From CBDBND01 sp965207985 (GTDB lineage: Bacteria; Pseudomonadota; Alphaproteobacteria; Rhodospirillales; Rhodospirillaceae): a stretch of DNA of 64,000 nucleotides. The stretch is taken from the NCBI GenBank assembly GCA_965207985.1, contig CBDBND010000032.1:434001-498000 (forward strand), in the 5' to 3' direction. The first letter of the stretch is position 1. Each line of letters begins with the position of its first letter. Shown piece by piece: positions 30,799-39,542 of this stretch. A program made the translations under genes and the position numbers. A model generated the notes under the pieces. That model had not been told where the DNA came from. It ran no database searches and saw only the letters and a list, made by a program, of their open reading frames with translations.

Positions 30799-32928
30799 AT
30801 GGCGTTTGGGACCACATATTTCATGACCATCGGAAAGGGTATGGCCCGGTTTGGTGCAGCCATGCTCGCCGGTGTCATTGTGGCCGTCCCCGCTCATGCT
30901 CAGCTGGAAGACATCATGAAACAGCTGGACGCGACGGGTCAGGCCCGCGTCATCGTGCGCATGCAGGACGTGTTGCAACCGGGTCGGTGGGAAGGCGCTG
31001 TCTCCGTCATTGACCAACGGGCCGCGGTTCGCTCCATGCGCCGATCATTCGACTCCGCTTTGCTTGAAAGCGATATTGTGATCGATCGCTCGTTCTCAAG
31101 CTTGCCTTTCGTTGGTGTGAAACTGGATCGCGAACGTTTGGGTGCGCTGATGACCTTGTCCGAAGTGGCTGGTGTCTATCCGGTTACCATCGAGCGCAAA
31201 GCCCAAGTCAAAGTGAGGCCGGCGTTGACATCGTCTACGCCATCCATCGACGTGACAGATGCCTGGGCGCTTGGCCATGAAGGTCAAGATCAAACGATTG
31301 CGGTGATCGACGGAGGGTTTGACACCTCACATGCCATGCTGTCCAACAAAGTTGTTGGAGAGGCCTGCTTCTCGGCCACGTTCGGTACGGACACGTTTAG
31401 CCAATGCCCGGGCGGGATCACACCACAGATAGGATTTGGTGCAGCGTCCAACTGCCCTTCCGATTCAAACCGGTGCGATCACGGCACCCATGTCGCTTCC
31501 ATTGCCGTGGGCAATGACGGCACCAATTATGGCGTTGCCCGTGCTGCCAACCTCATGCCCATCGACGTGTTCTCCGAAGTCACAGACGACGAAGACTGTT
31601 CCCCAAATCCTGCTCCGTGTGAATTGACGGACTCCCTGGCGGTCCTCGATGCGCTCAACTATGTCAACGAAAACGCGGAAGACTTCAACGTCGTGGCGGT
31701 GAATCTCAGTTTGGGCGGCGGGGAAAACATGGGGCCGTGCGATTCTGATCCTCGTAAGGTTGTTGTCGACATGCTGCGGGAAAAAGGTGTGGCCACGATC
31801 GCAGCATCGGGGAACGAAGGCTACGACGACGCCATTAATGCGCCGGCTTGTATTTCCTCCGTCCTTTCCGTCGGTGCGACCAACGATAAATCCGTCGTTG
31901 CCGCTTTTACCAATGTGTCGTCCCACCTCGATTTCATGGCCCCAGGGATCAGCATCCGGGCAGCCCGGGCCGGCGGTGGATTGGTGACACGCAGCGGAAC
32001 CTCCATGGCAGTGCCGCATTTGGCCGGCGCCATTGCCGTGATCCGGTCCGCCTTTCCCGAGGCGACGGTTGATGAAATAGACGAAGCACTGACAAGATCA
32101 GGCATTCCAGTCACCAAACTGGACCTGGAATTCGACACACCCCGTATTCTGGTCAATCAGGCTATTTTGACGCTGCAGGGCATCAACGTCCGCGTCTTCA
32201 ACAATGTGATTGGCTCACGGACGACCGATGTTGGTCAGTCGTTCATTCGCCTCTACAACAGCTCCGATGAAGACGGACGGGCCCGCGTGTCCTTGAGAGA
32301 TTCCGAAACCGGCGCACGTCTTGGGCGCTGGATAAGCCCGAATATCCCGGCCCATGCGTCATTTCAGTTCAACGTTTCAAAACTTGAATCGGAAGCCGCT
32401 GCGGACGTGGCCATCGCCACGGATGAGCGCACCTATTACAACCTGGTCGTTGAAACGGAATTCGAAGGATCCATGCAGCACGTTCTTTGGCAGAGGAACG
32501 CAGGCGTCATTTCAAACATGACCAGTTGTGCCGATGGGGTGGACGGAGGCGAGCGCTCCCTCTTGAATGTTCACAGCCCCAATGTCGTCCAATACCCGTC
32601 GTCAGTGCGTATCTATAACTCGGGTACGGCAGGGGACAGCGCGACGCTTGATATATACAACGCAAGTACGGGCGAACGGCTTGGTACTTGGAACAGTGGT
32701 GTCATTGACGCCGGCGCGGCCCAAGAAATTACCATCGCCGAATTGGTTGAGGATCTTGAGCTCGAACCCAATGAGAACAATACCTTGGCCGACTCCGCTG
32801 GCAATTTGCCAACCCATATCAACATCGAAATGCAGGAGTCCTTTACCGGACACATGCAACACACGGTGCGCAACACGATTTCCAATGTGTTGACCGATAT
32901 GTCTGCCAAATGTGCCTTGGGCAACTGA
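30799..32928 (+). CDS. Secreted subtilisin-like serine peptidase (S8)
   Basis: 709 residues from the chosen ATG; ATGs 24 and 42 bases later are also possible. A signal peptide ends VPAHAQ. Residues about 35-130 look like an I9-type propeptide (RVIVRMQDV...LPFVGVKLD). The catalytic triad is visible: Asp in TIAVIDGGFDTSH, His in DHGTHVASI, Ser in SGTSMAVPHLAGA. The last 260 residues hold two similar beta-rich repeats (INVRVFNNVIGSR...; LNVHSPNVVQYPS..., each with an IRLYNSS/VRIYNSG strand, then ETGARLGRW or STGERLGTW). It is likely secreted or on the cell surface. Confidence 0.9.
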   Translation: MAFGTTYFMTIGKGMARFGAAMLAGVIVAVPAHAQLEDIMKQLDATGQARVIVRMQDVLQPGRWEGAVSVIDQRAAVRSMRRSFDSALLESDIVIDRSFSSLPFVGVKLDRERLGALMTLSEVAGVYPVTIERKAQVKVRPALTSSTPSIDVTDAWALGHEGQDQTIAVIDGGFDTSHAMLSNKVVGEACFSATFGTDTFSQCPGGITPQIGFGAASNCPSDSNRCDHGTHVASIAVGNDGTNYGVARAANLMPIDVFSEVTDDEDCSPNPAPCELTDSLAVLDALNYVNENAEDFNVVAVNLSLGGGENMGPCDSDPRKVVVDMLREKGVATIAASGNEGYDDAINAPACISSVLSVGATNDKSVVAAFTNVSSHLDFMAPGISIRAARAGGGLVTRSGTSMAVPHLAGAIAVIRSAFPEATVDEIDEALTRSGIPVTKLDLEFDTPRILVNQAILTLQGINVRVFNNVIGSRTTDVGQSFIRLYNSSDEDGRARVSLRDSETGARLGRWISPNIPAHASFQFNVSKLESEAAADVAIATDERTYYNLVVETEFEGSMQHVLWQRNAGVISNMTSCADGVDGGERSLLNVHSPNVVQYPSSVRIYNSGTAGDSATLDIYNASTGERLGTWNSGVIDAGAAQEITIAELVEDLELEPNENNTLADSAGNLPTHINIEMQESFTGHMQHTVRNTISNVLTDMSAKCALGN

Positions 32929-33039
32929 CGCATTGCGACATCTGCTCTCTCGACCTATGTTGATTCCGATCAAAGTAAGGCAGAATGAAACCATCGTACC
33001 GTCTCACTAGTTTGAAACGTGTGTTCATGGAGACGATGC

Positions 33040-33420
33040 GTGAGTTTAAAGACAGTGCGGCTCGAATTGGCCCGAACCATCGTCGAGGATCATCCTGACG
33101 GCAACCCCAATCACGGTTACGAGTTCCATGCACCGTTGACGGCTGATGGCAGCCTCGATGCCGAATCCTGGCCCGATCAGAAGGAACTGTGTTCGGTACG
33201 CCGTTTTGAGGACGATCTTGAGGACGAGCATGGTCTTCTCCTCAATCTCGGGGACGACCGGTGGGTGTTCTCCTATGAACCTGGCGACGATGACGACGAG
33301 CCCATCTTCCGGCTCTCGCTTCATCGGTTTCAGACAGGCGAATATGTGTCAATCACGGAACATGATGGTGCGCAGAGAACGTTTCAGGTCAAAGCCGTTT
33401 CCGACTACAGGCCGGCCTAA
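33040..33420 (+). CDS. Conserved hypothetical protein
   Basis: 126 residues from a GTG 8 bases after GGAG. It is acidic and soluble: VRLELARTIVEDHPDGNPNHGYEFHAPLTADG at the start, a central VRRFEDD and GDDRWVFSYEPGDDDDEP, and a final LHRFQTGEYVSITEHDG. Small proteins of this pattern occur in Rhodospirillales-like genomes; I know of no function. It lies between the subtilase and a GST and appears monocistronic. Confidence 0.7.
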   Translation: MSLKTVRLELARTIVEDHPDGNPNHGYEFHAPLTADGSLDAESWPDQKELCSVRRFEDDLEDEHGLLLNLGDDRWVFSYEPGDDDDEPIFRLSLHRFQTGEYVSITEHDGAQRTFQVKAVSDYRPA

Positions 33421-33453
33421 AAACCAACGGTTTTGCTACACCGCCAGTAAACC

Positions 33454-34122
33454 TTACACGGTCACCATGCTTTGACCGGCCTTGATCAGTTCTTCTTTCG
33501 GCATGTCCTCACGACGTTCGGGCACCTCTACACCTTTCTGACAGGCGGGCCGGCCCGCCATCTCTTCGTGCCAGCGTTGAAGGTGGGTTAGTCCGTCTAT
33601 GGACACGCCCGACCATTCGTGTGTACGCACCCACGCCCAATTGGCGATGTCGGCAATGGAATAGTCACCGGCCAGCCACTGGTTGTCTTTCAACCGCGTG
33701 TTCAGCACCTCAAACAACCGCCGGCTTTCGTTCTGATAACGGTCTATGGCGGCGGGGATGTTTTCGGGGAAATACCGGTAGAACACGTTGGCTTGACCCA
33801 TCATCGGCCCGATGCCGCCCATCTGAAACATCAGCCACTGCATCACCAACGACCGGCCTTTGACATCATCCGGTATGAGTTGTCCCGTTTTCTCAGCCAG
33901 ATAGACGAGCATGGCTCCCGATTCAAAGACAACGAAATCATCCTCATCGTGGTCGATGATCACGGGAATGCGGCCATTGGGGTTGAGCGCCATAAACCAT
34001 GGTTCTTTTTGCGTTTTGTCCTGCAATTTGATGGGCGTTACCGAATAGGGCAGTTGCATCTCTTCCAATGCAATGGAGACCTTATGGCCGTTCGGCGTAC
34101 GGGACGTCAGTAACTCGATCAT
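33454..34122 (-). CDS. Glutathione S-transferase family protein (YfcG/Ure2p-like)
   Basis: 222 residues. The thioredoxin-like N-terminal domain starts IELLTSRTPNGHKVSIALEEM, with the TPNG motif of the Nu/YfcG class and the cis-Pro/glutathione site NPNGRIPVI and ESGAMLVYLAEK. The C-terminal helical domain has DYSIADIANWAWVR. YfcG-type enzymes reduce disulfides with glutathione rather than conjugate it; the same activity is a reasonable guess here. Monocistronic. Confidence 0.9.
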   Translation of the reverse strand: MIELLTSRTPNGHKVSIALEEMQLPYSVTPIKLQDKTQKEPWFMALNPNGRIPVIIDHDEDDFVVFESGAMLVYLAEKTGQLIPDDVKGRSLVMQWLMFQMGGIGPMMGQANVFYRYFPENIPAAIDRYQNESRRLFEVLNTRLKDNQWLAGDYSIADIANWAWVRTHEWSGVSIDGLTHLQRWHEEMAGRPACQKGVEVPERREDMPKEELIKAGQSMVTV

Positions 34123-34162
34123 CGTGTGCGGTTGCCACGTTTTGGAAAGGGCAAAAAAAGGG

Positions 34163-34663
34163 TCATATCATAGATCCCCGTTTCTTGAATCGCCGCCGGC
34201 GCGGCTGTCCGATTACGATTTTGAGTGGCAGTTTGACCGTTTCATAAACGATTAGGGCTATAACGATGCCGATAAAACTATAGATCAGCGCATTGGCGTC
34301 TAATGGGATTGCTGGAACAAAATTGGATAGGGTGGCGGTGAGGATGGCGTCGTCCGCGTGACGCAAAAAAACCAACGGCCGGGTGACGACACCGGATTCC
34401 ACAATGGCCGTATAAGCTGTGTTCAATTCTTCCACCCGCAACCTTGCGTCTGTTTCGATTTCACTGCGGACGGCTTCACTCATGGTCTGATAGCGTACAC
34501 CGTTTACGATGCGATCGAGATTTAACCTGGCTTCATCGAGGTGACCACCCAGCCGCTGCACGTACTGATCTATGATGGCCTGAGTCTGAGACGCGGCCAT
34601 AGCCGCGCATGCTGCAATACTGGCGCCCAGCAACAGGTCAATTTTGTTCAATACCCAAAACAC
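34163..34663 (-). CDS. DUF2937-like membrane protein
   Basis: 166 residues with a hydrophobic N-terminal helix, a helical periplasmic middle part (TQAIIDQYVQRLGGHLDEARLN) and a C-terminal membrane helix (ALIYSFIGIVIALIVYETVKLP) followed by a basic tail RRRRFKKRG. The layout and the QYVQRLGGHLDEA motif match DUF2937, a small family of inner-membrane proteins common in Pseudomonadota. Function unknown. It is divergent from queA. Confidence 0.7.
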   Translation of the reverse strand: MFWVLNKIDLLLGASIAACAAMAASQTQAIIDQYVQRLGGHLDEARLNLDRIVNGVRYQTMSEAVRSEIETDARLRVEELNTAYTAIVESGVVTRPLVFLRHADDAILTATLSNFVPAIPLDANALIYSFIGIVIALIVYETVKLPLKIVIGQPRRRRFKKRGSMI

Positions 34664-34816
34664 GCCATCAATATCCTTCCTCCGTCTCGATCATTGTAAC
34701 GACACCGGCCCGATCATTCCAATCGGAGGGCTGGCGGTCTATAAGACGGTCCGTACAGCCCGAATGTGGCGATAAGAGTGTGGCGTTAGTACGTCAACTG
34801 TATCAGTGGACTTTCC

Positions 34817-35851
34817 ATGCGTGTCGATCTGTTCGACTTTGTGCTGCCCGAAGACCGAATTGCAGACCGGCCCGCTGTCCCGCGCGAGACTGCTCGACTA
34901 CTTAATGTTACGCCACAGGGATTTGCTGATTACCGTATCGGTGATTTGCCGGACTTGCTCAAACCGGGCGATGTGCTGGTCTTAAATGATACCCGTGTCA
35001 TACCGGCCCGTCTTTTTGGCACCCGGGAAACCGTTACGGTTGAGCTTTTGCTCTACCGGCAGCAGGACGACGGTACATGGCTGTCACTGGCCAAGCCCGC
35101 CAAGCGCCTCAAGGCAGAAGACAGGATTATCATCGGAGATAACTTTGTTGCTCACGTTGTCGGCCGGACTGAAGACGGTTCCGTTCAGTTGCGTTTCAAC
35201 TGTAGTGACCAAGAGTTTACTCAGGCACTCAAACACTATGGGCACACGTCGCTGCCGCCCTACGTCAAACGGCCCGACGATGCCCAAGACCGCAATGACT
35301 ATCAGACCGTTTATGCCAAACATGACGGCGCCGTTGCCGCCCCGACGGCAGGTTTGCACTTTACACCCGATCTCATGGGAAAATTGAAAGACCGTGGCAT
35401 TGATATCACCTATCTCACGCTCCATGTCGGACTTGGCACATTTTTGCCTGTGACAGCGGATGACACACATAATCACGTTATGCATCATGAGTGGGGCCAA
35501 ATCAGTGACGATGTTGCGGCAAAGCTAGCGCAAGCAAAAGAAAACGGTCAGCGTATCGTCGCGGCTGGCACCACGAGTCTGAGGCTTATTGAATCGGCTG
35601 CAGACGGGACCGGACATATCAATCCGTTTCGCGGTCTGACGGATCTCTTTATTGTCCCCGGGTTCCGTTTCAATGCAGTCGATGTCCTGATGACAAACTT
35701 CCATTTGCCAAAGTCCACCTTGTTTATGCTTGTCTCCGCATTCGCCGGACTGGAAAAAATGAAAGCCGCCTATCAACACGCCATCGACAACGGTTACCGG
35801 TTTTACTCCTACGGGGATGCCTGTCTGCTGGAACGGGAACAAGGTCCGTGA
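34817..35851 (+). CDS. queA: S-adenosylmethionine:tRNA ribosyltransferase-isomerase QueA
   Basis: 344 residues. QueA moves the ribosyl part of S-adenosylmethionine to preQ1 at tRNA position 34 to give epoxyqueuosine. Family marks are MRVDLFDFVLPEDRIADRPA at the start, LKPGDVLVLNDTRVIPARLFG, the strongly conserved DRNDYQTVYAKHDGAVAAPTAGLHFT, LHVGLGTFLPV and the C-terminal DVLMTNFHLPKSTLFMLVSAFAG. Length is normal. Its stop overlaps the tgt start by 4 bases, forming the queA-tgt-queG operon. Confidence 0.98.
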   Translation: MRVDLFDFVLPEDRIADRPAVPRETARLLNVTPQGFADYRIGDLPDLLKPGDVLVLNDTRVIPARLFGTRETVTVELLLYRQQDDGTWLSLAKPAKRLKAEDRIIIGDNFVAHVVGRTEDGSVQLRFNCSDQEFTQALKHYGHTSLPPYVKRPDDAQDRNDYQTVYAKHDGAVAAPTAGLHFTPDLMGKLKDRGIDITYLTLHVGLGTFLPVTADDTHNHVMHHEWGQISDDVAAKLAQAKENGQRIVAAGTTSLRLIESAADGTGHINPFRGLTDLFIVPGFRFNAVDVLMTNFHLPKSTLFMLVSAFAGLEKMKAAYQHAIDNGYRFYSYGDACLLEREQGP

Positions 35852-36981
35852 GCACGCCGTCGTTTGCTTTCAATGTGGAAACGACGGATGGCATGGCCAG
35901 GACGGGGCAGCTGATAACGGCCCACGGACTAGTGGACACGCCCGCCTTCATGCCAGTGGGAACGGCAGGGACGGTGAAAGCCATGACGGTGGAGACGGTC
36001 GCCTCCACCGGCACGCAAATGATTCTCGGCAACACCTATCACCTTATGCTGCGGCCCGGGGCCGACCGGATTGCTGCTCTCGGGGGATTGCGCAAATTCA
36101 TGCGCTGGCAAGGCCCCGTGCTGACGGATTCCGGCGGGTTCCAAGTGATGTCGCTGGCCAAACTCCGCACCTTGTCCGAAGACGGTGTCACCTTTCAGTC
36201 TCGCCTTGACGGCAGCCGCCATCACCTCACGCCCGAAAGCGCGATCGCTATTCAGCACCAGTTGGATTCGACAGTGACAATGGTGCTGGACGAATGCACC
36301 CCCTATCCGGCAACGGAAAAGGAAGCGGCGGACAGCATGAAGCTTTCCATGCGTTGGGCGGATCGCTGCCGTACTTCTTTTGCGCGGCGGCCCGGATATG
36401 CCCTGTTCGGAATCGTCCAGGGCGGGGTGTATTCAAACCTACGGGCGGACTCTGCCAAAGCGCTAACAGACCTCGGCTTCGACGGCTATGCCATCGGCGG
36501 CCTTGCCGTTGGTGAAGGCCAGGATCTGATGTTCGAGATAACTGAAAAAACCGTGCCCCACCTGCCACAAACCGCTTCCCGCTATCTTATGGGTGTGGGT
36601 AAGCCACTCGATATCATTGGTGCCGTACAACGGGGGGTCGATATGTTCGACTGCGTGCTGCCGACCCGCTCCGGGCGGACAGCGCAGGCGTTTACCCGTT
36701 ACGGAACGTTGAACCTGCGCAACGCGCGGCACGCGGATGACCCCAGACCATTGGACGAAAGCCTCAAATGTCCTGCCAGCCAGGATTACAGCCGCGCCTA
36801 TCTGCATCATTTGATCAAAGCGGATGAGATTCTCGGCATGATGCTGCTGTCCTGGCATAATGTGGCGTTCTATCAACGACTCATGGCGGATCTCCGTGAC
36901 GCAATCCGATCCGGAACCCTCGACACCTTTGCCCGGACCTTCCACGCGGACTGGTCTCGGGGTGACATCGATCCCCTCTGA
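35848..36981 (+). CDS. tgt: tRNA-guanine transglycosylase (bacterial)
   Basis: 377 residues. TGT replaces guanine 34 of Asp, Asn, His and Tyr tRNAs with preQ1. The sequence shows LTDSGGFQVMSL with the first active-site Asp, LDECTPYPA, IVQGGVYSNLRADSAK, DGYAIGGLAVGE and the nucleophile segment DMFDCVLPTRSGR. The zinc site, C-x-C-x-x-C in the canonical family, is not obvious: the matching region reads CPASQDYSRAYLHHLIKADE, so the first two cysteines of LNLRNARHADD are replaced. That is unusual for a bacterial TGT. It overlaps queG by 20 bases. Confidence 0.95.
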   Translation: MSTPSFAFNVETTDGMARTGQLITAHGLVDTPAFMPVGTAGTVKAMTVETVASTGTQMILGNTYHLMLRPGADRIAALGGLRKFMRWQGPVLTDSGGFQVMSLAKLRTLSEDGVTFQSRLDGSRHHLTPESAIAIQHQLDSTVTMVLDECTPYPATEKEAADSMKLSMRWADRCRTSFARRPGYALFGIVQGGVYSNLRADSAKALTDLGFDGYAIGGLAVGEGQDLMFEITEKTVPHLPQTASRYLMGVGKPLDIIGAVQRGVDMFDCVLPTRSGRTAQAFTRYGTLNLRNARHADDPRPLDESLKCPASQDYSRAYLHHLIKADEILGMMLLSWHNVAFYQRLMADLRDAIRSGTLDTFARTFHADWSRGDIDPL

Positions 36982-38095
36982 CGATCTCGATAATCTAAAA
37001 ACGTCATTAAAGGACGAAGCGCACCGGCTGGGGTTTGATTCCTTACGGGTAACGCAGGCACGTCTCGACGATGGGATTTCTCATGACTTTGATGCCTTTA
37101 TCGCCGGCGGCTTTCATGGCGATATGGTGTGGATGTCCAATACGGCTGAGCGTCGCCGCGATCCGAAAACCCTTTGGCCCGAAGCAAAGACAGCGATCCT
37201 GCTCGGTCTCAACTATGGACCGCGTCATGATCCGCTGCCCCTGCTTGAACACACTGACCGCGGTTTCATCAGCGTCTATGCCCGCGGCCGCGACTACCAC
37301 GACATCATTAAACGTAAACTGAAAGCCCTTGGGCGGTGGCTGATCGATCATGCCGGTGGGGACGTCAAGGTGTTCGTCGATACCGCACCCATTCTGGAAA
37401 AACCTCTGGCTGCTGCAGCCGGTCTGGGCTGGCAAGGCAAACACACCAATTTGGTCTCCCGGGACTTTGGATCCTGGCTCTTTATCGGCGAAATTTTGAC
37501 CACTCTTGAATTGCCGCCCGATCCGGCGGAGACGGATCATTGCGGATCGTGCCGCCGCTGTCTCGATGTTTGTCCGACAGAGGCATTTCTGACATGCGGC
37601 CAAATCGATGCCCGACGCTGTATCTCCTATCTGACCATCGAGCACAAAGGTCACATCGACCGCGATCTCCGCCCCCTCATGGGCAATCGCATTTACGGGT
37701 GTGATGATTGCCTTGCCGTGTGTCCATGGAACAAATTTTCAAGAACAGCATCTGCGCAAGCCTTAGAATTACGAGAGGCATTGGATGGTCCGTTGTTGTC
37801 CGACCTTGTTTCCCTCAACGATGCTGAGTTCCGCGCCATGTTTAAGGGTTCGCCGATCAAACGCCTCGGTCGGGACCGGTTTGTCCGTAATGTGCTCATT
37901 GCCATGGGAAATAGCGAAGATCCAAAGCTTGCGGATGCCGTTATACCCCTTTGCCGGGATGATTCTCCTCTGGTACGGGCAATGGCCGCCTGGGCTCTAT
38001 TACGCCTTGCGCCGGAAAAAGCTCGGGCAATGAAAAAACGGGCTCTAGAGGAGGAAGATGATGCCGATGTGCGGACTGAGTGGGCTGCAGTATGA
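36962..38095 (+). CDS. queG: Epoxyqueuosine reductase QueG
   Basis: 377 residues from a GTG that overlaps the end of tgt; an ATG 34 codons upstream lies deep in tgt. QueG reduces epoxyqueuosine to queuosine with cobalamin and two 4Fe-4S clusters. Visible are GDMVWM near residue 53, YARGRDYHDIIKRKL, VFVDTAPILEKPLAAAAGLGWQGKHTNL with the catalytic Asp, and the cluster motifs CGSCRRCLDVCPTEA and CDDCLAVCPWNKFS. The C-terminal HEAT-like part follows (IAMGNSEDPKLADAV). With QueA and TGT it completes the last steps of queuosine synthesis. The next start overlaps its stop (ATGA). Confidence 0.97.
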   Translation: MTSIPSDDLDNLKTSLKDEAHRLGFDSLRVTQARLDDGISHDFDAFIAGGFHGDMVWMSNTAERRRDPKTLWPEAKTAILLGLNYGPRHDPLPLLEHTDRGFISVYARGRDYHDIIKRKLKALGRWLIDHAGGDVKVFVDTAPILEKPLAAAAGLGWQGKHTNLVSRDFGSWLFIGEILTTLELPPDPAETDHCGSCRRCLDVCPTEAFLTCGQIDARRCISYLTIEHKGHIDRDLRPLMGNRIYGCDDCLAVCPWNKFSRTASAQALELREALDGPLLSDLVSLNDAEFRAMFKGSPIKRLGRDRFVRNVLIAMGNSEDPKLADAVIPLCRDDSPLVRAMAAWALLRLAPEKARAMKKRALEEEDDADVRTEWAAV

Positions 38096-38886
38096 GCTGG
38101 TTGCTGCCAATCATTCTCCTCTCATTCGGATTTCCTAAAGCGGAAGCCAGTCAATTCGCACCCAACTCCTTTCAGGATTGTCCCAACTGTCCTGTTATGA
38201 CCGTCGTTCCTCCCGGCAGGTTCATCATGGGCGCCGACGATCAACGGGAAAGTTACGGACCGGCGCACGATCGGTCCATTGCACAACCCTTCGCCGTCGC
38301 TCAAACCGAAACCACGTTTGCGCAGTATCAGACCTGTGTTGACGCCGGCATCTGCAAAACAATCGAGAACGATCATGGCTGGGGCCGAGGGCACCAGCCG
38401 GTGATCAATGTGTCGTGGCACGATGCTAACGATTATGCGGATTGGTTATCACGAATTACCGGCAAGCCCTACCGGTTGCCGACCGAGGTGGAATGGGAAT
38501 ATGCCGCCCGGGCCGGGACGGTTGCCCGGTACCCCTGGGGCGAAGCGGTGGGTGAAGGAAACGCCAATTGCCGTAACTGCGGGACTGACTGGAGCGGCAG
38601 GAAAGCCGCTCCGGTGGCTCAGTTTGCACCCAATGGTTTCGGTCTCTACGACATGAATGGCAATGTCTCTGAATGGGTGGCTGATTGTTGGGTGGAGCGG
38701 CATTCACCATTAGAAGGCGCTCCACCAGCCGACTCAAGTCCCCGAGAGTGTACCGCGCGGGTTACGCGGGGCGGGGACTGGTATTACGTCCCCATCCTGT
38801 CAACGTCTGCCGCGCGCAAGCCAAACGCACCCATTCTATGGAGTTACACCATAGGATTTCGCGTTGTCGTCGATATAGACGAGTAA
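38092..38886 (+). CDS. Secreted SUMF1/FGE-like protein without catalytic cysteines
   Basis: 264 residues from the ATG overlapping the queG stop. A signal peptide ends EASQ. The formylglycine-generating-enzyme fold is clear: VPPGRFIMGADDQRES, a PVINVSWHDANDYADWLSRITGKPYRLPTEVEWEYAARAG block, PNGFGLYDMNGNVSEWVADC and TRGGDWY. Where FGE has its active Cys pair this protein reads STSAARKP, so it should not make formylglycine. A C-x-x-C pair (DCPNCP) follows the signal peptide. It resembles the gene at 57989-58918. The link to the queuosine operon is probably only positional. Confidence 0.85.
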   Translation: MSWLLPIILLSFGFPKAEASQFAPNSFQDCPNCPVMTVVPPGRFIMGADDQRESYGPAHDRSIAQPFAVAQTETTFAQYQTCVDAGICKTIENDHGWGRGHQPVINVSWHDANDYADWLSRITGKPYRLPTEVEWEYAARAGTVARYPWGEAVGEGNANCRNCGTDWSGRKAAPVAQFAPNGFGLYDMNGNVSEWVADCWVERHSPLEGAPPADSSPRECTARVTRGGDWYYVPILSTSAARKPNAPILWSYTIGFRVVVDIDE

Positions 38887-38924
38887 TGACGACGACAAAT
38901 GTGGACAGAAACGTACCGCTGTAC

Positions 38925-39335
38925 TCAGTCCGCTGTCGCCAAGGCGCGTGCCATCTGGCTCAGGGCTTCCTGATGGCGCTCATTGTCAATGCTTGAGAAG
39001 TTACGCGCCAGCTCAAGGCACATCCGTTGACGCGGCGCAATTTGCTGTTCCGCGCTGTCATCCAAACCGTCGAAGAAATAGCTGATGGGAACGGCCAGAA
39101 CTTGGGTAATTTCATACAGGCGGCCGGCAGAGATGCGGTTGATACCCCGTTCGTACTTATGAGCCTGCTGATAGGTGACCCCGATCATGTCGGCCATCTG
39201 CTGCTGACTTAAGCCCATCATGATGCGGCGTTCCCGGATGCGCGATCCGACATGACGATCAATTTCGCTGGCGCGGTTGGCTGGACCGGTTCTTTCCCGG
39301 GGTGTGGCTGAGACAGCCGTTTGTGTTTGAGCCAT
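38925..39335 (-). CDS. XRE-family transcriptional regulator
   Basis: 136 residues from the ATG giving MAQTQTAV (an ATG five codons earlier is possible). Helix-turn-helix at about residues 40-65: RERRIMMGLSQQQMADMIGVTYQQAHKYERGINRISAGRLYEI. This form is common in alphaproteobacteria, where related proteins control stress or cell-surface genes. The C-terminal part is helical and short. The 15-base palindrome about 150 bases upstream of its start is a candidate operator. Confidence 0.88.
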   Translation of the reverse strand: MAQTQTAVSATPRERTGPANRASEIDRHVGSRIRERRIMMGLSQQQMADMIGVTYQQAHKYERGINRISAGRLYEITQVLAVPISYFFDGLDDSAEQQIAPRQRMCLELARNFSSIDNERHQEALSQMARALATAD

Positions 39336-39487
39336 TGGTATATCCTTCACTAATTCCAGTACCTAATGTTTTTCTACCCGGGGTCGATCAACCAAAAGAG
39401 GGAAGCGACACCGTGCTTTTAACGCATAGTACGGCGTCGTTTGGTGCTGTTCCGCAGTCTTAGTGTAAAAAAATGTTAAATTGTAAA

Positions 39488-39502
39488 CAGTTTGTTAAAC
39501 TG
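39488..39502. promoter_or_regulatory. Palindrome upstream of the XRE regulator gene
   Basis: CAGTTT-GTT-AAACTG is a perfect 6-bp inverted repeat in an AT-rich stretch between the regulator gene and the IS5-type element. It may be an operator of the neighbouring XRE regulator or of a gene displaced by the IS; the sequence alone does not decide. Confidence 0.35.
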
Positions 39503-39542
39503 AAGGTTTCGGCATCTCGCTTGTTGTTCGCGCTACTAATAA

